Below are positions 19,075-29,526 of a DNA stretch of 64,000 bases, piece after piece. The notes under the pieces were generated by a model that did not search any database, had not been told where the DNA came from, and was given only the letters and a program-made list of their open reading frames with translations. Position numbers and translations under genes: made by a program. The stretch is taken from positions 13,764,001 through 13,828,000 of the forward strand of contig NC_084726.1 of NCBI RefSeq assembly GCF_033807575.1, given 5' to 3'. This DNA is from Cydia pomonella. Its lineage: Eukaryota; Arthropoda; Insecta; Lepidoptera; Tortricidae. The first letter of the stretch is position 1, and each line of letters opens with the position of its first letter.

Positions 19075-19272
19075 GCGCCAGCCATCTGTCCTATAAAAAA
19101 CCTTTAAAAACTTCACACAACCAACTCTCAAAACGTGCAGTATGTAAAATGTTTAGTGTATTAAAAATCAGTCTGTGGCATTTCCTACCTTCCAACCATC
19201 TGTCCTGTAAAAAATCCTTAAAAGACTTCATACAAACAACTCTCAAAACTTGCAGTCTCCAAAACTTTTTGT
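19075..19272 (+). repeat. Imperfect tandem duplication, about 117-bp period
   Basis: 'catctgtcctataaaaaacc ... ctctcaaaacgtgcag' (about 19083) is repeated as 'catctgtcctgtaaaaaatc ... ctctcaaaacttgcag' (about 19197). Two copies, diverged. No coding. Confidence 0.6.
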
Positions 19273-19279
19273 ACATCTA

Positions 19280-20350
19280 AATTTACTCTGTGGCACGTAT
19301 TTACATTATATCACCACAACCATGCATCTTTAGAAATAGAGTTGAAATTTCTTTAACCAAGCGATCTAACAGATAACACGACAATCTTAATCGCAGTTTA
19401 CCTCAACCGTATTGCCTTATTATAAGGTCCATATTAGCTTGGCTGGATGATAAAAGGGATAACATATTAACGGTCGCAAGCACCTGTCCTACCATAGTGT
19501 CAGGTGGTGTAGTGCCGTCTCTTTCGCTCGCACCTGTGGGGTCGACACCCGACCTAGAGTTTTTATACACATGTGTTTGTCTAGGTTTAGATAATAGTTT
19601 TAATAAAATTTATACATTTTATTACTACCTATAGGTAAACAATTTATCACGTGTAAGTGTAACCTCTCACTTTCTGCTAAATCTTTATAAAAATTATAAG
19701 TGAATAGAAATAGAATAAATCCACGTTTTATCTACTTATTTTCTTGAGTAAATAATTTAATGCACATGCAACTATCAATTAAAATCAAATGTGTAACGTG
19801 TATCCGAACATTTTGCACACACAAGAGGGGTTTCTTTATAGTTTTTTTTTTTAATTATTAAGTTTAAATTTCTTCAAACTAGTTATTTTAAACCTATACA
19901 CCGTGTTTTTATTGAATTCCGTTAACTTTGGGGTATCGGTAAATACGTTTATGGAAATGGCATATTAAATGGCATAGTTAATTTTCTCAAAAAACACTTT
20001 TTTGTTATTTTTTAATCATTTTTATTTTTATAAAAAGTAATTAAATGTTGCATATAGCGTTGTTATAACACGGACATTACATTGAACTCAACTAAACAAT
20101 TGAAAACTGTGATATATCAATGTCATTTCGAACATCGATCGTCCGAGATAGTACTTACGTTTAGTAGCAAATGTATGAACTCGTACTAAACACTAATCAA
20201 CATGTAAACAGACCCTAAGGAAAGTGTACACGCTCGTAAGGGCCGTAAGTTACTTAATTTAAGCTCAGGGATGCACCCTTGAAATTAACGGAAATAAAAA
20301 AAAACACTGTGTATAAACAACTTGTAACTACAAAACATTAAGCATTAAGG
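19280..20350. other. AT-rich, nothing recognised
   Basis: No convincing frame, tRNA head or inverted repeat recognised. Confidence 0.45.
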
Positions 20351-20503
20351 ATGGCTCACGTTAGAACGTCCGGGTCCGGATCCAGGTCCGGGCTGAGGCA
20401 TCCGACACCTCGTTTCTATACAAATCATCACGTGATCACCGGTCACCTGTCATAGAAAATCAGTTGCCTCGGCCCTGACCCGGGCCGTTCTAGCGTGAGT
20501 TAT
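20351..20503. mobile_element. GC-rich TIR element (MITE)
   Basis: The left 'tggctcacgttagaacgtcc' pairs with the right end (reverse complement ataactcacgctagaacggc), and inner 'gggctgaggca' pairs with 'gcctcggccc'. It is a foldback of about 150 bp with no coding. A fragment may lie at 23424 (cggtccgagcccaggacgag). Confidence 0.65.
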
Positions 20504-20994
20504 GTTATGAATGAAGTTTTCAAAACGATTCCAAAATGTGTTGAAATTATTTTTGTAATATTTTTGCTTATATTTTGCAAAATATCATTAACAAAAACAA
20601 CTAATATCATAAAAAAATTACTGTTAGTCATCAATACACCACAAGTAGACGAGGAAAAGATAACACGCTTGACTGGTCTCAGCGAGGATTGAACAATTTA
20701 TCATAATATCGACGGTCTGGCGATAACTTCATCATCTCTATAGTTACAACACACATGACAATTATACAGACTCTTGACTGCGACTGTCTTAATATCTCCG
20801 ATACTAAAAAAGTGGCTCTATTTAAAAAGCTCCGCCATATTTAAAAAAATCTGATAACTAAAAAACTTAACAAAGAATATTATAATTAATTTCAAAAGAA
20901 TCGGTTGATAAATGCTACTTGACTGAAACGGACAGCCAGACACATGTAAACATTTTTGTCAAGCTGAAACGAAGATCTTCCTTGTCGCTCGGTC

Positions 20995-21092
20995 AGTAAT
21001 AGATATATATATAGATAAATACTTACCAGCATTCGAACCCAAAACTTCAACTTCATAGGCAGGGTCACTACCAACTATGCTAGGGGGCAAAA
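20995..21092 (-). mobile_element. SINE family B, internally truncated head fragment
   Basis: The head complement 'cattcgaacccaaaacttca' and 'ataggcagggtcactaccaa' is visible; most of the body is missing. Confidence 0.5.
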
Positions 21093-21296
21093 CAATAAAA
21101 AAAATCTGGGCATCAAATGCCATTCCAAAAACGTTAACTAACTTAGAAACTTATGTCACAAACCCTTATAGGAGCTGTTAAAAGCCTGCATTCATAATTC
21201 CTTGTGCCTCTGGCTACCCCCCTATTATAAAGGTATTATCGCTAACGTTCTCACTCTCGGTATTTCTGGCAGTCCAATTTAAGGAGCTCTCTGGTA

Positions 21297-21517
21297 CAGT
21301 CAGCATCAATAGTCGCTGATGAAACAACGCACCAAAAGTATCTGATATTCCGGATAACTTTTCCAAATATAGATAAATCTCTAAAATGTATGTTCACAAG
21401 TATATCTTTTACCGTCTTAATTGTTTTACATATAGAACCATAACATTTTGTTAAGCTGTTCAAGAATGGTAGATACTTTTGACACCTTGTTTGATCCGCT
21501 ACATTTGATGCTGACTG
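21297..21517. mobile_element. Tc1/mariner-type MITE with TA duplication
   Basis: CAGTCAGCATCAA at both ends, in inverted orientation, extends to TIRs of about 50 bp ('caaaagtatct' inside each). TA dinucleotides flank it (21295-21296, 21518-21519). It interrupts a minus-strand frame of unknown origin. Enzyme in trans would be required. Confidence 0.75.
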
Positions 21518-21519
21518 TA

Positions 21520-21706
21520 CCAAAGAATTTTGACGGTCCCTAGCGTCATTGGTAGCGATAGCGACTAGCGACTCGCCTGCGATCGCTAAAAAAACATCAT
21601 CAACATTCATTTCGTTTTCGTCATTCATTTTAATCACGGATTTTTGTAGTTTTTCGTATCGATGTCTAGTTTTTTTTTGATCTGGAGATCGATTCAAATT
21701 TCCCAA
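21520..21706 (-). other. Short unidentified minus-strand frame
   Basis: About 60 codons (RSPDQKKTRHRYEKL, then MNVDDVFLAIAGE and TNDARDRQN) lie between two MITEs. It is acidic/basic mixed and not recognised. It may be a fragment of a transposon or host exon. No splice context was established. Confidence 0.25.
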
Positions 21707-21709
21707 CTT

Positions 21710-21808
21710 GTAATGGTTTTGAACTTATTTGCATACGATTGAAGATCGCTCATGCTTGATCACTGAGACGAACGTCAAAGTCGTATCAACCACCAGTTCG
21801 AAACCATA
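21710..21808. mobile_element. MITE family 1, copy 2
   Basis: The left end 'tggttttgaacttatttgca' and right end (reverse complement tggtttcgaactggtggttg) are inverted repeats related to 16617-16743. TAA is found just outside each end, a possible 3-bp duplication. Confidence 0.55.
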
Positions 21809-21830
21809 AAAATATGTTTCTTTTTTTTAA

Positions 21831-22025
21831 CCCTTTCAACGCTTTCTCCCTCGCATCAAAATGTGGCATACACGCCAATATGTCAACTATTGAGAAACGA
21901 ATTTAAACCTTATCTGTCAACAGTAATATTGCTTTGACAGCGTCTGCCATGACCTCTTTAGTGGTCGTTGGCGTGGTAGGCACGACAGCACACGACCACT
22001 TTAGTGGCTCTTGGCGTTCAAAAGG
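21831..22025. mobile_element. piggyBac-type MITE with TTAA target
   Basis: TTAA at 21827-21830 and 22026-22029 bounds a 195-bp element with short inverted ends (CCCTTTCAACGC; GGCGTTCAAAAGG). Internally 'ctttagtggtcgttggcgt' and 'ctttagtggctcttggcgt' repeat. A truncated relative is at 56790-56884. TTAA duplication is diagnostic of piggyBac-type transposition. Confidence 0.75.
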
Positions 22026-22254
22026 TTAAATAGCCTATAAAATAATAATTAATCTTTATTCACTTAAAAACTTTACACAGAATAGTGCTAATATTGTACT
22101 ATGCTAGATACAGAAAAGCTTATAATTAAGTTTGTAATAGTTTCACCAGGGTCCAGCTTTTGTCTCCCGAACTTGGTCAATAGTGGCAGCAAAAATAAAA
22201 GCTATTATAACAAAAGAAAAAAAATTACAGTACAGTATACCTACAACATAGTGT

Positions 22255-22345
22255 TGTGTTCCTGACGGTGAGTAAGGTTGCCAGAGCTCAACGAGGGGCG
22301 GGAGGGGGTTAGGGTCGGCAACGCGCATGTAGGCGCTTTCCGATT
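22255..22345 (+). repeat. Jockey-type 3' terminal fragment
   Basis: It shares 'gttgccagagctcaacgagg' and 'cggcaacgcgcatgta' with 49980-50070. No coding. Confidence 0.55.
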
Positions 22346-22530
22346 GAATGCAGTATCCGTCGAACTGCTGAGAAACTATTACGAGACGAATCATTACGAT
22401 AGTATAAAAAATTATTCTAGGGAACTCGGGGATATTTCTAAACTGGCTTCACGAAGCTACGAGCTCTCAAAGCTATGATAATAACACCTCAGTTCCACCG
22501 ATGCATATTCATGACAATGCCCGCTGGCGA

Positions 22531-22606
22531 CGCCATCTTGCAAAATGGCGTAAGCGCCAGCCATCTTGTTTAAGCGTCCGCCATTTCGTATTCCGAAATG
22601 GAGGCG
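22531..22606. promoter_or_regulatory. Cluster of YY1/Pho-like CCAT motifs
   Basis: Five copies of a GCCATNTT-like motif lie within 76 bp in both orientations: cgccatcttg (22531), aaaatggcg (22542), gccatcttg (22560), cgccatttcg (22579) and cgaaatggag (22594). They form two small hairpins. The core matches the YY1/Pleiohomeotic site. Function is untested. Confidence 0.3.
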
Positions 22607-22814
22607 AGGGAATCTAAGAATTATTCCCGTTTTAAAATCGCATTACGCCATTGTCACTTTTGGCGGTTGGTTTATTAATAGTATGAAGCTTATTATTATT
22701 TTATTGCTATGGAAAAAATATAGAACAATTCCTCATAAATATTTTATTTATCGTAATTGGCAATTTATGAACTTAAATCTATAGTGAAATAAACAAAGGT
22801 ACAATTGTTTTGTT

Positions 22815-23375
22815 CTTTTTTGTAAAGTAGCAGGTTCGACCTCATATGGAGTATTGCTCTCATCTCTGGTCTGGCACTCCACAATACCAGCTCCTTCCTC
22901 TTGGCGCCATGCAACGGCGGGCTGTTCGTTTTGTCAGCGATCCCGAACTTACTGACGGCTTAGAACCTCTTAGCCTTCGGAGAGACGTTGGCTCTCTATA
23001 CATGTTCTACTGTCTGTACAATGGGGAATGTTACGAAAAACTTTTTGAATTGGTGCCATCGTCACGTTTTTATCATCGCATCTCCCGCCAAAGGAGTAAA
23101 GCTCATCCTCACTTCTTAGATATATGGCACACCAAGAATAAGCCGGCATCTTGCTCGTTTCTTCCTAGAACGTGCAGAATGTGGAAGGACTTAGCCTCCT
23201 AAGGTATTTCCTTTGCGCTACGACATGGGATTCTTCAAGAAGCGGGTATTTACTGTTCTCAAGGGTCGGCAACGCCTAAGTGGCTCCTATGATGTTGCTT
23301 ATGTCCATGGGCGACGATGACTGCTTCCCATCAGGCGGCTCGTCTGCTCGTTTACTGACTATATACTATAACATA
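22815..23375 (+). pseudogene. Jockey-like RT C-terminus, 5'-truncated, with A-rich end
   Basis: The frame has MEYCSHLWSGTPQYQL, then RRAVRFVSDPE, YNGECYEKLFELVP and FLPRTCRMWKDLAS. This is the C-terminal region shared with the Jockey element at 46477-47970. A frameshift near 23200 moves the true end into another frame (FPLRYDMGFFKKRV, then LKGRQRL). Untranslated sequence with 'cccatcaggcggctcgtctg' and a short A tract follows. It is a dead 5'-truncated copy. Confidence 0.75.
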
Positions 23376-23379
23376 AAAA

Positions 23380-24300
23380 AAATAGTTAATACGAAACAAA
23401 ACACATAGGTATTACTTTTTAAGGACGGTCCGAGCCCAGGACGAGGCATCCGAGATTTATTTTTCTACAGAAAGCTTTAAAGTAAGTAATGTAAGTACTT
23501 TTAATACAATAAATAATATTTACTTACATTACTATGTAAAAGTAAAAGTAAAGAAAATATGTACAAAACTAAGAAGTTTAATACAGAGACAAAACAAATA
23601 TTGTAAACCCAAGAATAATAACATATATGGCACTTAGGCTCTATATACATACTCGTATATATTACCTAAAATATTGAATGATTTGCCAGAAGATGTTAAG
23701 TAAAGTACTTAAATGGTAAACATATAAAAAGTTATTAAAATGCACTTATTAATATCTAACGACACAAGCTACTTATACTAAGAATCTGACAATGATTTTT
23801 TATTAGATATAAGATTATTAATATATTGTTTTTTTTCTTTGAACTCCCCATCGGCACACAAACCTCCTCAAGGTTTTGTAAATTCTAGACTGTAACTTGT
23901 TTGTTTATTCAATACGTAAAAAAATGATACCAAGTGCTTAAGGATAAGTTACTGTTAGCGGAATGCGGCGCGCGCACGCGGGAGCACGCACAGGCGCCGG
24001 TCGCGAGCGCGCTAATTACGTTTATTATTACTAGTGTTTACAGATACGAATGTAAACGTACCTACTTCCAAACTTTGGCATAAGTTCAGCATTAAACGCT
24101 TTAACTTTGAAAACTTCTGAAGTACTTTAGACTTAAAATTGTTATCGATGTTCCGATGTCACTTATTGAGAAATTGTTTTATTAATATCAGACATTAAAA
24201 TACGAGTAAATGGTGTATTATTTTTATTAAAGTTTGAAGAACTTGAGTTTATTTTGAATTAAAATGGTTTTAATATTGATTAAGGTCCACAACAAAAAAA
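23380..24300. other. AT-rich with one GC-rich patch; no gene
   Basis: A patch at 23965-24015 (gcggcgcgcgcacgcgggag and onward) stands out as a CpG-rich island of about 50 bp. No frame or promoter elements could be tied to it. The rest is AT-rich and unassigned. Confidence 0.4.
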
Positions 24301-24364
24301 AAATTAGTGTCCTTTGAAATTTATATTATAACGAAAATAGTTATTTCTAGGCGGCAAAGTATTT

Positions 24365-24480
24365 TTTTTCATACCACGACGGTGGCAAGCAAGCATACGG
24401 CCCGCCTGATGGTAAGCAGTCACCGTTGCCTATGGACGCCTGCAACTCCAGAGGTGTTACATGCTCGTTGCCGACCCTTT
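24365..24480 (-). repeat. Jockey-type 3' terminal fragment
   Basis: It contains 'taccacgacggtggcaagc', 'catacggcccgcctgatggt' and 'caactccagaggtgttac', matching the repeats at 3938 and 49870. Confidence 0.6.
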
Positions 24481-25200
24481 AAAAATCTGTACAGTCCTTT
24501 TTTGAAGAACCTCAATTGTTTAAGTCTCGTTCTAATATTGATACCCGAGCAAAACCGAGGGCTTCAATGCACGAAGGTTAAACAAACTTTGCTCCCAAAA
24601 GAAACACGCAATTTTTCACCACACTAGCACGAGGAAAATATTAACTTTATACATCACAAAGCGAATCCAATTAAACGCTACAAAATTATTTTTCATTCAA
24701 AAAAGTTATTCCATCCGCCAACATGACGAAACAACTCAAATTTTACATATAGTTATACTGACACTTAGAGATACTTACACCTCTAGAGAATTTTAAATAT
24801 TTTTTTGTATCTGTTTGTGTTTTTTATTATTACTATTATTGCGTTTTTTTGTAATTCGACATTTAGAGACATCTCTAAGTAATAATAATACTTTAGTTTG
24901 CATTAATATTTTCAGTTAATTGTAGGTATTTTATATATATATTTTTTTTTTTATTATTATTCTCTTTATTTCTCTTTCTTCTTAGGTTATGTTTTTTACA
25001 ATATGGATATAAAAGTAAAATATAAAAATACATCAAAAAATACTATACAAAACACATATAAACACATTGTAAAAAACTTAACCTAGTGTGCCGCCAGCAG
25101 CGGGGCAGGGCCCAAGCTGCCGGTGGTCAGGGCCGCAGAGAGAGGAACCTGCGGACTATCCGCGCCGTGTCCAAGATCACCGCCTTCTGCATCTAATACA
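24481..25200. other. AT-rich, no gene
   Basis: A (T)n/(TA)n-rich run lies near 24935-24960 and an (ATT)n microsatellite at about 25203-25220. 'cttagagatacttacacctc' near 24772 is a diverged inverted match to about 17500. Nothing coding. Confidence 0.4.
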
Positions 25201-25222
25201 TAATTATTATTATTATTATTAA

Positions 25223-25330
25223 CTATTAATTTGTTGATGTGCTTGTTTTTGCTTGTATGTAAATTCCATGTTGACGTGTAAAAGTGCCCTTGTGGCCTAT
25301 TTGCTGAATAAATGTTGAAGTTGAAGTTAA
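25223..25330 (-). repeat. Retroelement 3' tail
   Basis: Reverse-complement match to 17337-17440 (gttgatgtgcttgtttttgc, then ttgtggcctatttgctgaat). Terminal fragment only. Confidence 0.6.
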
Positions 25331-25539
25331 AATTGAAACCATTCTTGTGGATAAAACGCATCTTCCTCGTCAGTTTTTGACAAATAAAGAAAGCCTTAAC
25401 GACCTAGTGTGGTAAACATTAACATTATTTCTTATTGGTATGGTATGGCAGCTAGGTTTGGTTGACTCTTAACTACGATCAACATCCCTAAGATGTTCTG
25501 TCGTTCACAAACGTATTATTATGTAAGTACATGAAGGTC

Positions 25540-25970
25540 AAAGACGAACGTTCATACGAATCGACCCGATATGAACAAGATGGATGCCGCGTACGTGCCG
25601 GCATTCATAAGATGGAGGATTTTAATACATCGAGCTGCTATGTGGAGAACAGCTAAATTACATGCATGGTGTTCTAGCGTTACATACATACATGAATACA
25701 TACATCGAGGCTAAAGACGAACGTTCGTACGAATCGGCGATATGAATAGGGCGCCTACCGCGAAAATCGAAATTCTCAAATGGCGGGGATCTTTCTCTTT
25801 CACTCTCACCAAGCCGTAATTAGAGTGACAGAGAATAATGCCCGCAATTGACGAACTTCGATTTTTGCAGTTATAGCCCAGAGATGGATGTCGCGGACCT
25901 ACGTTCGGCGGCATTCTTTAAGATGTAGTATTTTAATAACATCGAGCTACTATGTGGAGAACAGCTAATT
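25540..25970 (+). repeat. Direct duplication, second copy carrying a MITE
   Basis: 'aaagacgaacgttc' to 'tatgtggagaacagctaa' occurs at 25541-25652 and again at 25712-25966. The second copy is longer because a TIR element of about 134 bp lies at about 25747-25880. Confidence 0.65.
25747..25880. mobile_element. MITE nested in duplicated sequence
   Basis: The left end 'tagggcgcctaccgcgaaaa' pairs loosely with the right end (reverse complement tgggctataactgcaaaaat); 'atcgaaattc' / 'gaacttcgat' and 'tggcgggga' / 'tgcccgca' also pair. The neighbouring uninterrupted copy at 25541-25652 gives the empty site. Confidence 0.65.
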
Positions 25971-25978
25971 CTCGTGTT

Positions 25979-26075
25979 ATTTATTTATTTATCTAAACTT
26001 TATTGCACACATTAAGAAAAATGTACAAATGGCGAAATTAATGCCAAAAGGCATGCTCTACCAGTCAACCATTAG
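25979..26075 (-). repeat. Retroelement 3' tail (the type that hosts the PLE)
   Basis: It contains 'ctaaactttattgcacacat', 'tgtacaaatggcgaaattaa' and 'tgccaaaaggcatgctctac'. The same segment, split by the PLE, flanks 35689-43541. Confidence 0.6.
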
Positions 26076-27360
26076 GTCAAACAGAGACTATGTTAACCGA
26101 CTTTTAAGAAAGCATTTTATTTTTGAATCCCTGTCGCCCGCGCCCTTTCATTTTTGTTATTTTAACTGTTTATTTTTTAAGATATAGAGGACAAACGAAC
26201 GAAGTATCAAAACGTCTAACAACGATTTTTAAAAGTAAACGAACGACATGACATTAATAAAATATTTTAGTCGGACCTATAGAAAAAAAAAACATTTGAG
26301 ATAAATCTTGACGTATAACGTAAATTTTCCTGAAAAGCAATGTATTTACAATAAATGCCTTATTTTATAGGTTAAACTAAAAAAATATACATGCAATAAA
26401 CAATTAACTGGAAGAGATCACTTATTCGAAAAAGTTCGCCTTTGCACTGAGCTTTTTCTAATTGTAAGTTACTTTTATTATGTGTTTTTATAGAACAAAG
26501 ACTTTACTACTACTATTACTACAAATCCTTTACTAAAATCAATACATAAGTACAAAACAGTTCAAACTCAGGTTGTTCCTGATGAATGAATGAATTTAGT
26601 ATGAACAAAATTATAAGCCGTTTATTTGACTACCAACGCCATCTAGTTAAACAGTGTGACACTACGAACAGAGCAACATTTACTTCGGATTAAACTCGCA
26701 GATGGTGATAAGCGTGCAATAAGCTTGAATATTATTAACCCACTTCATAATTCCAAAAGGGGAAGGTTTTCAATTCGGTCGTACCGTTTTTAACCACCAC
26801 CTATAGTAAAAAAAAAAATTTTTTGTCTCAGGATAATTTCAGTGTATTGTGTGTAATCATTATAATATAATTTCTTTGGATCCATTTGTACTCTTCATAT
26901 TAACTGATATAATTGTTAACATAAAATATAATTGTTTTAAAAAAAATGTTTTTTACACACTTATTTTAATCATTTTTTTGTCTTTAAGGGGAAAGGTGTG
27001 TATTTGTACTACACCTTACCCACAAACACTCGCGTAAAGTTGACTATAGTATTTGTAAGTACTAAGTTTCAGAGCAATCTAGCTAGTCGTTTTAATAAAC
27101 TCTCATTCATTCATTCAATAGAGCGTAACTACGTTTGTATGGAGAACCGAGGTTGCTGCGGACTCTTGTTTCTCAGAACAGTACCTACAACCCCTAAACA
27201 GAGTGTAAATTCTGGAAATGTCCATTCAATGGAACTACCTTCAACTCCTCCAAGAAAGTTTACAGCTTTGCCATTTTGGCTGATTGCCTCGCTGAAACTA
27301 GACTAGTTTACGAGGTGCACAAAATAGATTGTACGGTACAGCAGGAAACAAAACAAGAGC
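26076..27360. other. AT-rich, no gene recognised
   Basis: It includes a diverged tail-like segment at 26400-26530 (gttcgcctttgcactgagc). No frame with recognisable content; the 102-codon frame near 27000 is not recognised. Confidence 0.4.
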
Positions 27361-27482
27361 GGCGGTAGCATGGTCGTATTTTTATCGTTTGTCACCATGC
27401 CTGTCACGTTCTAACAAGTATGTAAGTCTGAAAGTGACGGGCATAGTAACAGGCGATAAAAATGTAACCACGCTGGTACCGC
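27361..27482. mobile_element. MITE with TIRs of about 46 bp
   Basis: The left 'gcggtagcatggtcgtattt' (then ttatcg, tcaccatgcctgtcac) pairs with the right end (reverse complement gcggtaccagcgtggttaca, then tttttatcg). It is a near-complete foldback of about 122 bp. No coding; TSD not resolved. Confidence 0.7.
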
Positions 27483-27499
27483 AGGAATATATGTATGTA

Positions 27500-27612
27500 T
27501 GTATATACTTTATTGTACATAGAAATAAAACACGAAAGAGTAAATTTTAAAAATTTACAGAGTAAATTAAATACAACAAAGGCGAACTTATCCCTGTATG
27601 GGATGTCTTCCA
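27500..27612 (-). repeat. Non-LTR retroelement 3' tail
   Basis: It contains 'tactttattgtacatagaaa' and 'aaaggcgaacttatccctgt', matching 2475-2575. Confidence 0.55.
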
Positions 27613-28055
27613 GAGAAATATACGTCAAGAGCTGAATGATAACATGTTGTATGACTTAGGTACAAGTTTGATGTCTGTTAGATCTTTTTTTTTTGTATAC
27701 TTAAATAACCTACCTACCTATAAATAATGATTCAAAGTAGGTACATGTATAATATATATACGTAGATTTTTATGTAAGTCTATCATACAAAGTATATTTT
27801 TAAGTTTATGATTTCATAGTATATTAGTTAGTATTTATTTTGTCAACAGTAGGTAGTAATATCGTTTTAATTCTCTATTATAAAACCTGCATCTAACAAA
27901 CGTCTCTTTTTGGCCCAGTGGTTGAGGGGTAGAGAATACCTTAATATGGCATTAAGATGCCATTTGTAACGGCCTTATAATTTACCTTCAATCTTGCGAT
28001 ACAGCGAGGAAATGCTTCCAGCATCTACGGCACCATGCCGCAGGGGGACAGATTT
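27613..28055. other. AT-rich, nothing recognised
   Basis: No frame or repeat ends recognised. Confidence 0.45.
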
Positions 28056-28060
28056 TAGTC

Positions 28061-28382
28061 TTCTTCTTCTTCCTCGAGTTGTCCCGCCATTTTGTTACGG
28101 CTCATGGCAGCCTGGGTCCGCTTGGAAACTAGTCCCGAGAATTGGCGTAGGCACTAGTTTATACGAAAGCGACTGTCATCTGACCTTTCAACCCAGAGGG
28201 TAAACTAGGCCTTATTGGGGCCCGGTTTCCTCACGATGTTTACCTTCACCGAAAAGCGATTGGTGAATATGAAATGATATTTCGTACATAAGTTCCGAAA
28301 AACTCATTCGTACGAGCCAGGGTTTGAACCCGCGACCTCCGGATTGCAAGTCGCATGCTCTTACCGCTAGGCCACCTGCGCT
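28061..28382 (-). mobile_element. SINE family C, near full length
   Basis: The minus-strand head has an A box (complement ccgctaggccacctgcgc) and B box (complement gggtttgaacccgcgacc). The body shares 'tacataagttccgaaaaact' with family A, and the end is 'cttcttcttcctcgagttgt'. It is thus a head plus central domain shared with family A joined to a different 3' end. Confidence 0.75.
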
Positions 28383-28574
28383 TTATTTTTATACAAATAT
28401 CAAATAGTGGTAGTATTTTTGTGAATTTCTCTGTATCTGTTACCTACTGTACGAGTATAATTCCACACGATTATTAATAAAAAAATAAACCCAATAGGAA
28501 ATCTTCTTTGGTTTTTCTCCTTCTTAATGTATAAAGTCATTCACATAAATCAATAAAGGAATCTAGTCAGAAAG

Positions 28575-28695
28575 ACAGCGCGCGCGCTGCTCTCCCAACC
28601 AATCACAGCGCACGGCGGTGATGGCAAGTTGTGATTGGTCGCTCGACGACAATTGCTTGAGATCATAGCCAATCAGCGGCTCTGAGTTCCGAGGA
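28575..28695. promoter_or_regulatory. Three evenly spaced CCAATCA boxes in a GC-rich patch
   Basis: CCAATCA occurs at 28599 (plus), as TGATTGG with its ATTGG at 28634 (minus), and at 28669 (plus), with successive cores 35 bp apart. The surrounding 120 bp is GC-rich (gacagcgcgcgcgctgctct). This matches the binding core of NF-Y and resembles a promoter. No adjacent transcript or frame was found. Confidence 0.35.
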
Positions 28696-29350
28696 GTAGG
28701 TAGTATCTTAACTTGATTTGTATTCTGGACCACTTTTATTGAAGCGATACGATTTTTTTATAACGTGTTTTTTATTATTATTCGCACTGTCCATCACGTG
28801 ACCCGACATTCATTTTAGTAGGTACCTAGTAATATAAGGAAACCTACTCATAAATCATATAATTTATTCATTTCTTCTTCTTAAGATAGTCCTCATTTTC
28901 CTCTCTGGATATTAACATTCTTCTTCTTCCTCGCGTTGTCCCGGCATATTGCCACGGCTCATGGGAGCCTGGGGTCCGCTTGACAACTAACATTATTAAC
29001 ATTATTAAAAATATTTTAATATATAATTTGTATAGCTATAAACATAGGGGATATTTGTTTTTTTTTCGAATCGTCACGTATCAGAGTTAGGAGTATTTAA
29101 AGTTTTATATGAAATCTGTGATTGATTGTGATGTTTTCGCTTTAAATTTTTACACATATAAAAAATCTAATAAAGTTAAACATAGGGGCAATTATTTTAT
29201 TTTTTAAACTTATCATCACACCGTCATACAATGGAATTTACGCATTTATTTTATAGTTAAAGTACATTAAACTTGGCATAAAAATTTTCGTAACACGTAT
29301 ATATCTATGTTTGATACTAGTTTTCGTTGCTAAAAACTGTTATAGGTAGG
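28696..29350. other. AT-rich with a SINE-C fragment
   Basis: About 28918-28990 holds the 3' end of SINE family C on the minus strand (ttcttcctcgcgttgtcccg, then ggggtccgcttgacaact). Otherwise nothing recognised. Confidence 0.5.
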
Positions 29351-29352
29351 TA

Positions 29353-29479
29353 CGGTCACGTCTGAAAATATCGATACGAAAAAAGGCGGCAAAAATATGT
29401 ATACAAAATTTAATTCCCATATGTTAAGGTATACATATTATTGGCACTTTTTTCTTACAGATATTTTTAGACTTGACTG
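29353..29479. mobile_element. Tc1/mariner-type MITE with TA duplication
   Basis: The left 'cggtcacgtctgaaaatatc' and right (reverse complement cagtcaagtctaaaaatatc) are inverted repeats continuing through 'gaaaaaa' to 'aatatgtatac'. TA flanks both sides (29351-29352, 29480-29481). A foldback of 127 bp. Confidence 0.75.
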
Positions 29480-29526
29480 TACAAAGAAATGAGTGTGTAT
29501 TTTATACATAAAAGTAATAATAATTT

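Noticed and set aside
23965..24015. CpG-rich patch as a promoter
   Set aside because: No TATA, initiator, CCAAT or splice donor of note nearby; kept only as a composition note.
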